NCBI GenBank assembly: GCA_020438445.1
Contig: JAGQUO010000016.1
Location: forward strand, 1 to 32,153
Reading direction: 5' to 3'
DNA from: Solirubrobacterales bacterium
GTDB lineage: Bacteria > Actinomycetota > Thermoleophilia > Solirubrobacterales > 70-9
Length of the DNA stretch: 32,153 nt
The number at the start of each line of letters is the position of its first letter. Position 1 is the first letter of the stretch. A model generated the notes under the pieces. The model worked only from the letters and a program-made list of their open reading frames with translations, was not told where the DNA came from and did not search any database. A program made the translations under genes and the position numbers. Positions 22,787 through 30,253 of the stretch are shown one piece after another.

Positions 22787-25021
22787 TTGATCGGATGTGA
22801 CCGGGTCAGCAAGAAGCTGATCGTCTTCGCCGCCTTCGCCGCCGCGTTGGTCGCACCCCAGGCTGCGCAGGCGACGATCTCATCCGTCTTCGACGGGGAT
22901 GTCGCGTGCACGGTCCAGGGCGACGGAGTCCGATTCTGTGGATCGTCCACCCCCCGCAGCACCTCCGAAGCCTGGGACGGAGTTCCGATCGACGTCAACG
23001 TCGCCTTCCCGCCCGAGCCCGCGTCCGGGCCCGACGGAGACTTCCCGCTCGTCATGATGTTCCACGGCTACGGCGGCGGCAAGATTGGCCTGGGTGGAAT
23101 GCAGCATTGGCTCGACAAGGGCTATGCCACGTTCTCTATGACCGATCGCGGCTTTCGCGAGTCCTGCGGATCGGCGGCATCGAAGGCCGCCGACCCGAGC
23201 GGGTGCGCGAACGGCTACGTGCGTCTGATCGACAACCGCTACGAGGTCCGCGACGCGCAGGAATTCGCGGGCCGGCTCGCCGACGAGGGTGCAGGGCTGA
23301 TCGACCCGCAGCGGATCGCTGCGATCGGCGGCTCCTACGGCGGCGGCATGTCGATGGCGCTCGGCGCGCTCAAGGATCGAATGGTGATGCCCGACTACAG
23401 CGTCGTTCCCTGGAAGAGCCCCGCCGGCAAGGCGCTCGAGATCGCCGCAACCGCCCCAAACATCCCTTGGACCGACCTCGCCTACTCGTTGGCACCCAAT
23501 GGCTCGACCCTCGACTACGTCACCGATGCTCCCTACACCGGCCGCGTGGGCGTATCCAAGCAGTCGTACGTCAGCGGGCTCTTCCTGAGCGGGCTCGGCG
23601 CGCCCGGCTTCTACGCACCGGAGGGATCAGATCCGACCGCGGACCTGATCGGATGGCGCGACCGCCTCAACGAAGGTGAGCCGTACGGACCCGAATCGCA
23701 GGCGATCATCGACGAGCTCACCCAGCACCACTCGTCCTACTACATCGATCACTCCGAGAAGCCCGCGCCGATGCTGATGTCGAGCGGCTTCACCGACGAC
23801 CTGTTCCCGGCCGACGAGACGATCCGCTATTACAACCGGACGAAGGCCGAGTACCCGGATGCAGATCTGGCTCTCTTCTTCGGCGACTTCGGCCACCCTC
23901 GCGCCCAGAACAAGCCCGACGTGACGGGCGCCCTCGACGACCGCCAGGACGCCTGGATCGACTACTACCTGAAGGGAGAGGGGACGGAACCGCGACAGGG
24001 TGTCGAGGCCTACACCGAGACCTGCCCCGGGAGCGAGCCGTCCGGCGGCCCCTACACCGCCAAGAATTGGGCCTCGATCGCTCCTGGCGAGGTCCGCTAC
24101 TCGGACCCGGCGGAGCACACGATCGCGGCCGACTCGTCGACCGGCGGAGCATTCAACCCGACCAGCACCGGCGCCTGCGCGACGACACCTTCCGCCGACA
24201 CCGAGGGCGCCGCCATCTACGAGCTCGATCCGGCTCCGGACGAGGGTTACACGCTGATGGGTGCCGTTTCCGTGGTCGCGAAGTTCGAGCTTTCCGGCGA
24301 CACCTCGCAGGTTGCCGCCCGCCTCCTCGACATGGCTCCCGACGGCACGGAGAGCCTCGTCGACCGCGGACTCTGGCGGCCCGCCGAAGGCGGGCCGACC
24401 AAACAGGTCTTCCAACTCCATCCGAACGGATGGACGTTTGCCGGTGGCCATGTGCCGAAGCTGGAGCTGATCGCAGCCGACGGCACGGTCGTCAACACGG
24501 AGCCCTTCCTGACCTCATACGGACGGCCGTCGAATGATCAACAGGACGTGACGGTCTCGGACTTGGAGATGCGGATGCCGGTCCTCGAGAAGCCGGGTAC
24601 GCTCGGCGGTCTCGTCGGGGCACCCGCGCCGAAGTACGTGCCGCAGGGCTACGACCTTGCGCCCGACTTCGCCGCGCTGCGCCACCCCAATCCCCGGCTG
24701 CTGAACCGGAAGCTCAGGGTCTCAGGGAAGGGGAAGATCGTGAAGCCCCGGGTCAAGTGCCCTAAGAAATTCGATTCCTGCCACGCCGGCAGGCTGACCC
24801 TGAAGGCCAGGGACGCCGGATTCAAGATGGGCAGCGCGAAGTTCGGCACGGTCGACGGTGGCGGCACGCCGAAGCTGACAATCCGTTTGACCAAGCGGGC
24901 CCGCAAGTACATCAAGACCAAGCACCGCCGGCTCGCATTCGAGTCGACGACGTCCGTGGCCGAGGTCGCAAAGGCGAACCACCAGCGCGGCAAGATCATC
25001 GGGAAGAAGATCAGGCGCTGA
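22787..25021 (+). CDS. Secreted S15/CocE-type serine hydrolase with basic C-terminal module
   Basis: 744 aa from TTG 22787, preceded by AGGAGAG. A signal peptide is clear: KKLIVFAAFAAALVAP ending AQA (about residue 29). The alpha/beta-hydrolase core has FHGYGGG, nucleophile S183 in GGSYGG, acid D337/D338 in SGFTDDLFP and H370 in GDFGHP. A beta-sandwich region as in X-Pro dipeptidyl-peptidase/CocE follows (about 450-640). The last 95 or so residues form a Lys/Arg-rich beta-like module with one Cys pair (CPKKFDSC), which may bind cell wall. An acyl or proline-peptide ester substrate is likely but unproven. Confidence 0.85.
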   Translation: MIGCDRVSKKLIVFAAFAAALVAPQAAQATISSVFDGDVACTVQGDGVRFCGSSTPRSTSEAWDGVPIDVNVAFPPEPASGPDGDFPLVMMFHGYGGGKIGLGGMQHWLDKGYATFSMTDRGFRESCGSAASKAADPSGCANGYVRLIDNRYEVRDAQEFAGRLADEGAGLIDPQRIAAIGGSYGGGMSMALGALKDRMVMPDYSVVPWKSPAGKALEIAATAPNIPWTDLAYSLAPNGSTLDYVTDAPYTGRVGVSKQSYVSGLFLSGLGAPGFYAPEGSDPTADLIGWRDRLNEGEPYGPESQAIIDELTQHHSSYYIDHSEKPAPMLMSSGFTDDLFPADETIRYYNRTKAEYPDADLALFFGDFGHPRAQNKPDVTGALDDRQDAWIDYYLKGEGTEPRQGVEAYTETCPGSEPSGGPYTAKNWASIAPGEVRYSDPAEHTIAADSSTGGAFNPTSTGACATTPSADTEGAAIYELDPAPDEGYTLMGAVSVVAKFELSGDTSQVAARLLDMAPDGTESLVDRGLWRPAEGGPTKQVFQLHPNGWTFAGGHVPKLELIAADGTVVNTEPFLTSYGRPSNDQQDVTVSDLEMRMPVLEKPGTLGGLVGAPAPKYVPQGYDLAPDFAALRHPNPRLLNRKLRVSGKGKIVKPRVKCPKKFDSCHAGRLTLKARDAGFKMGSAKFGTVDGGGTPKLTIRLTKRARKYIKTKHRRLAFESTTSVAEVAKANHQRGKIIGKKIRR

Positions 25022-25066
25022 GCCGATCCGAAGGGCGGCAGGGGGCCGGAGGGGGATCTTCGGCTC

Positions 25067-25810
25067 TCAGCCGAGCAGCTTCCGCTTCTGCTCCTCGAAC
25101 TCCTCCTGGCTGAGGGCTCCGCTCTGGCGCAGGGCGTCGAGGCGCTCGATCTGCGAGAGGACGTCCCCGGCGTCCCCGGCGCCGGATGCGGCCGCCGCCG
25201 GGTTCGCGGCCCGCATCTGCAGCTCCGCCTGGTGCTGGGCGATCACCTGCATAACGGCGGCGCCCATCTGCGGGTCGGAGGTGAAGTCGAGGCGTTCGGT
25301 CGTGCCCGGGGTCAGCTCGCGCCCGATCACCTTCTCGATCTTCTCGCGCAGCTCGGGATCGTTCCGCAGGTCGATCGACGGCTCGGCGGGGGCGGCGAAT
25401 CCCTGGTGGTCGCCGAGAGCGCCCCCGAAGACCGAATCGCCTCCGAGCGGGTCGAAGATCGGCGCCGCCCCCGCGCCGCCGACCGGGCCCTCGGCGGCGA
25501 GGGCCGCGCGGCGGGCGGTGGTCTCGGCCGCGTGCCGGTCCTGGGCGGCGTCCCAGTCGATCGCAACCTTGTGCGGCTTCTCGGGATCGACCTTGACCGG
25601 CAGCTCCATCCCGAACCCGAGGGTCTGCTTGGAGGAGACCATCCACTGATCCTCGACCTCGTAGGGCGTCATGCCCTCGACCCGGATCTGCAGCGTCATC
25701 GCGACGTTCTGCGAAGAGGAGCCGGATTCGCGGTTCGACATCGCGACGATCGTTCCGGTGCCGGGACGGCCCTTCTTGAGGATCTTGCGGTGGGTGAACG
25801 GGTTGAGCAT
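25067..25810 (-). CDS. SHOCT-domain protein 2 (MLNPF family)
   Basis: 247 aa. The N-terminal module (about 1-86) is shared with the protein at 16601-17233: MLNPFTHRKILKKG, PYEVEDQWMV, DP, VAIDW. The middle differs from its paralogue and includes a segment (about 145-200, DPELREKIEKVIG) that may be helical. A SHOCT motif ends the protein (221-247, IERLDALRQSGALSQEEFEE). ATG 25810 has GGAGGAG just upstream. Convergent with the secreted hydrolase gene and divergent from cydA. No enzymatic motif; function unknown. Confidence 0.87.
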   Translation of the reverse strand: MLNPFTHRKILKKGRPGTGTIVAMSNRESGSSSQNVAMTLQIRVEGMTPYEVEDQWMVSSKQTLGFGMELPVKVDPEKPHKVAIDWDAAQDRHAAETTARRAALAAEGPVGGAGAAPIFDPLGGDSVFGGALGDHQGFAAPAEPSIDLRNDPELREKIEKVIGRELTPGTTERLDFTSDPQMGAAVMQVIAQHQAELQMRAANPAAAASGAGDAGDVLSQIERLDALRQSGALSQEEFEEQKRKLLG

Positions 25811-25936
25811 CGTCTCCTCCTCTGTCTGCGGGCGCGCGATCGACCGGTCGATCGTGTCAAGCATCGCGCTTCCGGTCCAGCGTATCGCCGCCGTCGCCGG
25901 TGCACGGGAGGGCGCGGACCCGCCTGCTCCCGGGGA

Positions 25937-25942
25937 TAGGCT
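25937..25942 (+). promoter_or_regulatory. -10 box for cydA (leaderless)
   Basis: TAGGCT lies 8 nt before GTG 25951 with no Shine-Dalgarno. A short-leader or leaderless mRNA is implied. Confidence 0.45.
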
Positions 25943-25950
25943 CTGCGGCA

Positions 25951-27366
25951 GTGGGCGAGCTCACCAGCCTTCTCCCGTCGGTGCCCGTCGCCGACAACCT
26001 GCTTGCGGCGCGCGAGCTGATGGCGTTCACGCTCGGCTTCCACATCATCCTCGCGTGCGTCGGAGTCGCGCTGCCGGCGATGATGCTGATCGCCGAGTTC
26101 AAGGGCCGGCGCAACGACGACGAGGTCGCCCTTGATCTCGCCAAGCGGTGGTCGAAGGCGGCGGCCGTCCTGTTCGCCGTGGGCGCCGTCACCGGCACGG
26201 TGCTGTCGTTCGAGATGGGCCTGCTCTGGCCACGCTTCATGGAGCGGTTCGGCGACGTCTTCGGGACCGGCTTCGCGATCGAGGGGATCTTCTTCTTCAC
26301 CGAGGCGATCTTCATCGCGATCTACATCTACGGCTGGAAGCGGATCGAGGGCTGGAAGCACTGGTGGACGGGGGTGCCGATCTTCATCGCCGGGATCGGT
26401 GGTGCGTTCAGCGTCGTCGCCGTCAACTCGTGGATGAACCAGCCCCGGGGCTACGAGCTCGACGCGGCCGGCAACCCGATCAACGTCGAGCCTCTCGGTG
26501 CCCTCTTCAACCCCGCGACGGCGTACGAGTTCCCGCACATGCTCCTCGCCGCCTACATGGTCGTCGGCTTCGGGCTCGCCTCCGTCTACGCGATCGGGAT
26601 GCTGCGCAACCCGGCCAAGCGCAGCGACCGGCGCCATCGTCTCGGGCTGCTGATCCCGCTGACCGTGGCCTGCGTCCTCACGCCGGTCCAGCTCTTCGTC
26701 GGCGACACCGCCGCCCGCGGCGTCGCCGACCATCAGCCCTCGAAGTTCGCCGGCTTCGAGTGCATCCAGGAGACCGGCCCCGACCAGACGGAGTGGATCG
26801 GCGGCATCTGCACCGAGGACGGGGTCAAGTACGGGATCGGGATCCCCGGGCTGGACTCGTTCCTCGTCGGCTTCAGCACCGACACCGTCGTCACCGGCCT
26901 GGACCAGATCCCCGAGGACGAGCAGCCGCCGGCGAAGACGCTTCTGCACCTGGCGTTCGACGCGATGGTCGGGATCGGCTTCGCCCTGCTCGCGCTCGCG
27001 GCCTGGCTGGGCTTCGCCTGGTGGCGGAAGCGGGACATCCCGAAGACGAAGTGGTTCCTGCGGGCGGTCGCGCTGAGCGGCATCGGCGCCGTGATCGCGA
27101 TGGAGGCGGGATGGGTCGTGACCGAGGTCGGCCGCCAGCCCTGGATCGTCTATGAGGTGATGCGGACCGAGGACGCCGTCACGAGCGCCGGCGGCCTCTG
27201 GTTCTGGTTCGGCGGGGCGATCCTGCTCTACGCGACGCTCGGCACCGTCGCCGTCTTCGCGCTGCGCCGGATCGCGCGCCGGCAGGAGGCCGGCGGTGAC
27301 ATCGACCGGGGCGGCCCCTATGCGCCCCCGCCGGAAGCCGGCACGACCACGGGGGCGGCGCGATGA
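25951..27366 (+). CDS. cydA: Cytochrome bd-type quinol oxidase subunit I
   Basis: 471 aa, about nine membrane spans. Haem ligands are seen as H31 (LGFHIIL), H196 (EFPHMLL) and M339 (DAMVGIGF). E111 and E118 lie in IEGIFFFTEAIF, and the quinol-loop mark is G394-R-Q-P-W398. The length is short compared with E. coli CydA (522), as in short Q-loop members. The enzyme reduces oxygen to water with electrons from menaquinol, giving a second respiratory branch beside the bc complex. GTG 25951 follows TAGGCT by 8 nt. The stop overlaps the cydB start (ATGA). Confidence 0.95.
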   Translation: MGELTSLLPSVPVADNLLAARELMAFTLGFHIILACVGVALPAMMLIAEFKGRRNDDEVALDLAKRWSKAAAVLFAVGAVTGTVLSFEMGLLWPRFMERFGDVFGTGFAIEGIFFFTEAIFIAIYIYGWKRIEGWKHWWTGVPIFIAGIGGAFSVVAVNSWMNQPRGYELDAAGNPINVEPLGALFNPATAYEFPHMLLAAYMVVGFGLASVYAIGMLRNPAKRSDRRHRLGLLIPLTVACVLTPVQLFVGDTAARGVADHQPSKFAGFECIQETGPDQTEWIGGICTEDGVKYGIGIPGLDSFLVGFSTDTVVTGLDQIPEDEQPPAKTLLHLAFDAMVGIGFALLALAAWLGFAWWRKRDIPKTKWFLRAVALSGIGAVIAMEAGWVVTEVGRQPWIVYEVMRTEDAVTSAGGLWFWFGGAILLYATLGTVAVFALRRIARRQEAGGDIDRGGPYAPPPEAGTTTGAAR

Positions 27367-28361
27367 GCAAGGCCGATGCGGTCGCCGCGATCCTCGTCGC
27401 CGGAGCGACGCTCTACGCGGTCTTCGGCGGCGCCGACTTCGGCGCGGGCGTCTGGGAGCTGCTGGCGCTGCGCTCTCGCGACCGGGCGCTGCGGGAGCGG
27501 ATCGAGCGCCGGGTGATGCTCTCGCTCGGCCCGGTCTGGGAGGCCAACCACGTCTGGCTGATCTTCACGCTGGTCGTCCTCTGGACCGGCTTCCCGGAGG
27601 CGTTCGCGGCCATCATGGAGACGCTCTATCTGCCGCTCGCGCTCGCCGCCCTCGGCATCGTCCTCCGCGGCTCCGGCTTCGCCTTCGGCCACACGTTCAC
27701 GGCCGCGGGGGCGCAGCGGGCGAACGCCGTCTTCGCCGTCTCCTCGCTCATCACCCCCTTCTTCCTCGGCTGCGTGGTCGGGGCGATCGCCGCCGGCGAG
27801 GTCGAGGCCGGGGGAACCGGCTCGCCGTTCGGCTGGGTCGGGCCGCTGCCGATCGTGATCGGCGTCCTGTTCGTGTCGAGCTGCGCCTACGTCGCCTCGG
27901 TCTTCCTGCTCGACGACTGCCGGCGTGCCGGCGAGGACGATCTCGAGGCCTACTTCCTGAAGCGATCGATCGCCGCCGCCGTGCTCGCCGGAGCCCTGGC
28001 CGCCGCCGGCCTGATCGTCCTCCGCTCCGATGCGAGGGCGATCTTCGACGGCCTCTTCGACGAGGGTCTGCCCTTCGTGATCGCTTCCGCCCTGCTCGGC
28101 CTGCTGACGCTGGGAGGGCTGGTGCGCGGCTGGTCGCGGGCGTTGCGTCCGCTCGCGATCGGCGCCGTCGTCGCCGTCGTCGCCGGCTGGGCCGTGGCGC
28201 AGTACCCCTATCTGCTGCCGGAGACGCTGACCGTCGATCAGGGTGCCGGCGACGACGCCACGCTGACGGCGCTGATCGTCGTCTTCGTCCTCGCCCTTGC
28301 GATCGTCGGCCCGGCGCTCGTCCTGCTGTTCCGGCTCGCGCAGCGGCAGGCGCTCGACTGA
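27363..28361 (+). CDS. cydB: Cytochrome bd-type quinol oxidase subunit II
   Basis: 332 aa hydrophobic partner of CydA, with about eight membrane spans. Family marks: GGADFGAGVWELL near the N-terminus and LGPVWEANHVWLIFTLVVLW, then FPEAF. It needs no cofactor-binding ligands of its own beyond supporting the CydA haems. ATG 27363 overlaps the cydA stop. The cydCD transporter genes usually needed for haem d assembly are not in the window. Confidence 0.95.
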   Translation: MSKADAVAAILVAGATLYAVFGGADFGAGVWELLALRSRDRALRERIERRVMLSLGPVWEANHVWLIFTLVVLWTGFPEAFAAIMETLYLPLALAALGIVLRGSGFAFGHTFTAAGAQRANAVFAVSSLITPFFLGCVVGAIAAGEVEAGGTGSPFGWVGPLPIVIGVLFVSSCAYVASVFLLDDCRRAGEDDLEAYFLKRSIAAAVLAGALAAAGLIVLRSDARAIFDGLFDEGLPFVIASALLGLLTLGGLVRGWSRALRPLAIGAVVAVVAGWAVAQYPYLLPETLTVDQGAGDDATLTALIVVFVLALAIVGPALVLLFRLAQRQALD

Positions 28362-28397
28362 GCCCAGGATCGGCTCCCGCCGGTGGCCGCGGGGAGG

Positions 28398-28403
28398 TAC
28401 GCT
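28398..28403 (+). promoter_or_regulatory. -10 box for the MntR-like gene
   Basis: TACGCT lies 7 nt before ATG 28411, the same hexamer as upstream of the HAD gene. GGGGAGG (28391-28397) is too far from the ATG for a good ribosome-binding site. Confidence 0.45.
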
Positions 28404-28410
28404 GGACGCG

Positions 28411-29124
28411 ATGAGCAGCACCCACGCCACCGACGCCGAAGAGGAGTACCTGCAGGCGCTGTTCTGGCTGCACGAGGCGGAGCTGCCGATGACCGGCGCC
28501 AACGTCGCCCGGGCGATGCAGCTCTCGCCGCCGACGGTCCACGAGATGATCGGTCGTCTCGTCGAGGACGGCTACGTCGCCCGCAAGGCCGACAAGTCGC
28601 TCGAGTTCACCGAGGACGGCCGGCGCCACGCCGAGGCGATCGTCAGCCGCCACCGGCTGATCGAGCGCTTCCTCACCGACGTCCTCGGGATCCCTTGGGA
28701 CGAGGTCCACGAGGAGGCCGAGCGGATGGAGCACGCGATGTCGCCGCGGATGGAAGAGCGGATGATGGCCGCCATCGGCGACGCCAAGACCTGCCCGCAC
28801 GGCCATCCGATCATCCTCTCCGACCGCATCCGGGGCTCGCTGCTCGCCGACTGCGAGGTCGGTGCGAAGGTCCGGATCCTCCGGTTCGAGAACGAGGCCG
28901 AGGAGCTGCTGCACTACCTGCGCGAGGCGGGCTTCGAGCCCGGCATGGAGGCGACCGTCAAGAGCTCGGACGAGGAGGAGGTCGTGATCTCCTCCGGCGA
29001 CGGCGACCACATCGTCTCCCACAGCGTCGCCGAGACGGTCTCGGTCGAGGCCGATCCCGCTCCGCCGCCGCGGGCGGCGCTGCCCGAGCAGCTCGTCCTC
29101 TCGCGCGACAAGTACGGCCGCTGA
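28411..29124 (+). CDS. DtxR/MntR-family metal-dependent repressor (manganese-type ligands)
   Basis: 237 aa with the three-part DtxR layout: wHTH (about 8-72), dimer/metal domain (73-140) and SH3-like C-terminal domain (about 145-220). Aligned to DtxR, the ligands H81, E85, H100, E107 and H108 are kept, but DtxR M10 corresponds to E12 and C102 to E104. Acidic groups at both places are typical of the manganese sensor MntR, so Mn2+ rather than Fe2+ sensing is inferred. A Cys/His pair (CPHGH, about 128-132) follows. It lies 49 nt after cydB and has its own TACGCT box. Its targets are not visible in the window. Confidence 0.9.
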   Translation: MSSTHATDAEEEYLQALFWLHEAELPMTGANVARAMQLSPPTVHEMIGRLVEDGYVARKADKSLEFTEDGRRHAEAIVSRHRLIERFLTDVLGIPWDEVHEEAERMEHAMSPRMEERMMAAIGDAKTCPHGHPIILSDRIRGSLLADCEVGAKVRILRFENEAEELLHYLREAGFEPGMEATVKSSDEEEVVISSGDGDHIVSHSVAETVSVEADPAPPPRAALPEQLVLSRDKYGR

Positions 29125-29160
29125 TCGACCGCACCGCGGGTCGTCCCGGCGGCGTCTACG

Positions 29161-29379
29161 TCAGGAGATCCAGCGGTGGGAGGAGCCCGGTTCGCTGCAG
29201 ATCTCGCGGACCCGGCGGTAGAGCCGGTCGTCGCGGGGCCTGTTCGGCCGCGGGCCGCGACGCGTTCGCTCCTCGTGCTCGCGCACAGCTGCGACCAGGG
29301 CCACGAACCGGACCCGATCGGTCTGCGCCCGGCCTTCGCGGCCGCTCTCCCGCGTTCCCTCGATGATCGTCACTGGCAT
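29161..29379 (-). CDS. Small unknown protein 1 (tandem paralogue)
   Basis: 72 aa from ATG 29379, with GAGGAGG seven nt upstream deciding the start. Paralogous to the next gene: MPVTIIEG, then RFVALVAAVREHE, then RPRDDRLYRRVREIC. It is basic and probably helical, with one Cys and no known domain. It faces the MntR-like gene (3' ends 36 nt apart). TAGCGT at 29413-29408 is a plausible -10 box. The same-strand paralogue lies 206 nt away. Confidence 0.7.
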   Translation of the reverse strand: MPVTIIEGTRESGREGRAQTDRVRFVALVAAVREHEERTRRGPRPNRPRDDRLYRRVREICSEPGSSHRWIS

Positions 29380-29429
29380 CTCGTCCCTCCTCGTTCGACT
29401 GGGCTCGACGCTACGCCCGGGCGCTAACC

Positions 29430-29445
29430 GCCGGCTAAGGCCGGC
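29430..29445. other. Short inverted repeat before small gene 1
   Basis: GCCGGC-TAAG-GCCGGC lies about 50 nt upstream of small gene 1. Low weight in GC-rich DNA. Confidence 0.25.
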
Positions 29446-29519
29446 CATCAGATCCGAGAAAGACCCGAGCCCGCCGAACGGTGGCGGGCCCTGGGGCTTC
29501 CTGTGGGGCAGGAGTGCGA

Positions 29520-29548
29520 GCGCCGGCCGGGAGAGGAGGTGCCGGCGC
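29520..29548 (-). terminator. GC hairpin after small gene 2
   Basis: GCGCCGGC (29520-29527) and GCCGGCGC (29541-29548) form a perfect 8-bp stem with a 13-nt loop, starting 37 nt beyond the small gene 2 stop. There is no T-run. The rest of 29380-29585 shows only the probable promoter of small gene 1. Confidence 0.35.
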
Positions 29549-29585
29549 CGCGGCCTCGGCGCCCGGGGGCGCCAAGCTCGTCAAG

Positions 29586-29807
29586 TCAGGCGACCCGCTG
29601 CTCCTCGGTCGGCGACTCGCCGCAGATCTGCCGCAGGCGGCGGTAGAGGCGCTCGTCGCGGGGCTTGCTGGCGGGCGTCGTGCGGCGGGCGGATGCCTCG
29701 TGGTCCCGCACGGCTGCGGCCAGGGCGAAGAAGCGTCGTTCCATGTTGCGCCTCGTCACCTCGGCGCGCTGGTCCTCGGGGATCCCCTCGAAGAAACTGA
29801 TCGGCAT
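29586..29807 (-). CDS. Small unknown protein 2 (tandem paralogue)
   Basis: 73 aa: MPISFFEGIPEDQRAEV, then RRFFALAAAVRDHEASARR, then KPRDERLYRRLRQICGE. It aligns end to end with small protein 1, which shows that both are real. ATG 29807 is preceded by a GAGGAGGA tract; an upstream ATG 29849 would turn that Shine-Dalgarno-like tract into a poly-Glu run, so it is less likely. Basic, helical, one Cys, no recognised domain. Possibly nucleic-acid binding, without direct evidence. Confidence 0.7.
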   Translation of the reverse strand: MPISFFEGIPEDQRAEVTRRNMERRFFALAAAVRDHEASARRTTPASKPRDERLYRRLRQICGESPTEEQRVA

Positions 29808-29959
29808 TACCTCTTCCTCCTCCTCTGCGCCTTGCGGCGTCTCCGCCATTGTTTACCGGAGCACTCGACATTAGCGCGCCATTCTTAAGATTCGCTAACA
29901 AGTTGCGAACCGCAGGTTATTTTTCGGTGAACGGGTTCAGCGGCCATGCGGGGCGACGG
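29808..29959 (-). promoter_or_regulatory. AT-rich upstream region of small gene 2
   Basis: About 60 bp (29870-29930) are much richer in A+T than the rest of the window, with ATTCTTAAGAT, TTGTTA and TAAACA patterns that could carry a promoter for the small genes. At 29926-29937 the sequence ggtgaacgggtt matches the start of the SHOCT protein 2 gene (25793-25804). In that frame it reads LNPFTEK then stop, possibly a decayed gene end. Confidence 0.4.
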
Positions 29960-30041
29960 CACCTGGCAGGTGACCGGGGGTTGTGGCTGGGGAAGGGGAG
30001 GGTTCGGCGGCTGTAGCGGCGGCGGGGCAGATCGGGTGGTC

Positions 30042-30082
30042 GGTGGCAAGAAGCGACGACTGATTGGACGCTTCCTGCCATC
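30042..30082 (-). other. Repeat B, hairpin 2
   Basis: Arms at 30042-30055 (ggtggcaagaagcg) and 30069-30082 pair at 12 positions plus one G/T, with one A/C mismatch. The loop is 13 nt as in copy A. Confidence 0.7.
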
Positions 30083-30087
30083 CAGGC

Positions 30088-30140
30088 GAGCTCGGATGCG
30101 GAAAACGACCACGTCGTGGTCGAAATCGGCGTCCGAGCTG
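30088..30140 (-). other. Repeat B, hairpin 1
   Basis: Outer arms AGCTCGGA (30089-30096) and TCCGAGCT (30132-30139) are perfectly complementary. The inner stem is CGACCAC/GTGGTCG at 30106-30122. It aligns base for base with 4990-5042. Confidence 0.7.
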
Positions 30141-30253
30141 ACGAAGACCTGTGGCCGGCCCGATTCATCCCCCCTCCCCGGCCCAGCCGACGGTGCCCGC
30201 CGGGAATCGTGGCCCGTACCGAGGGGACGCCGGCCGGAGCCGGGCGGCCGAAG

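Larger units (their letters stand above)
29960..30183 (-). repeat. Structured intergenic repeat, copy B
   Basis: Minus-oriented counterpart of copy A. The body 29985-30183 is 199 bp, the same length as copy A. Its ends are an imperfect version of the terminal repeat (GGCTGGGGAAGGGG and GGCCGGGGAGGGG). Hairpin 1 is at 30088-30140 with inner CGACCAC-GTC-GTGGTCG, hairpin 2 at 30042-30082, and the flanking hairpin CACCT-GGC-AGGTG at 29960-29972. It starts 70 nt after the aminotransferase stop and points the same way as that gene, exactly as copy A does after the prenyl synthase. Confidence 0.83.

Noticed and set aside
29363-29800. Plus-strand open frame opposite the small paralogues
   Set aside because: No ribosome-binding site or family; the minus-strand genes are supported by their mutual similarity.
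29807-29849. Upstream ATG 29849 as start of small gene 2
   Set aside because: It would translate the Shine-Dalgarno tract as poly-Glu, and the paralogue starts at the equivalent of 29807.
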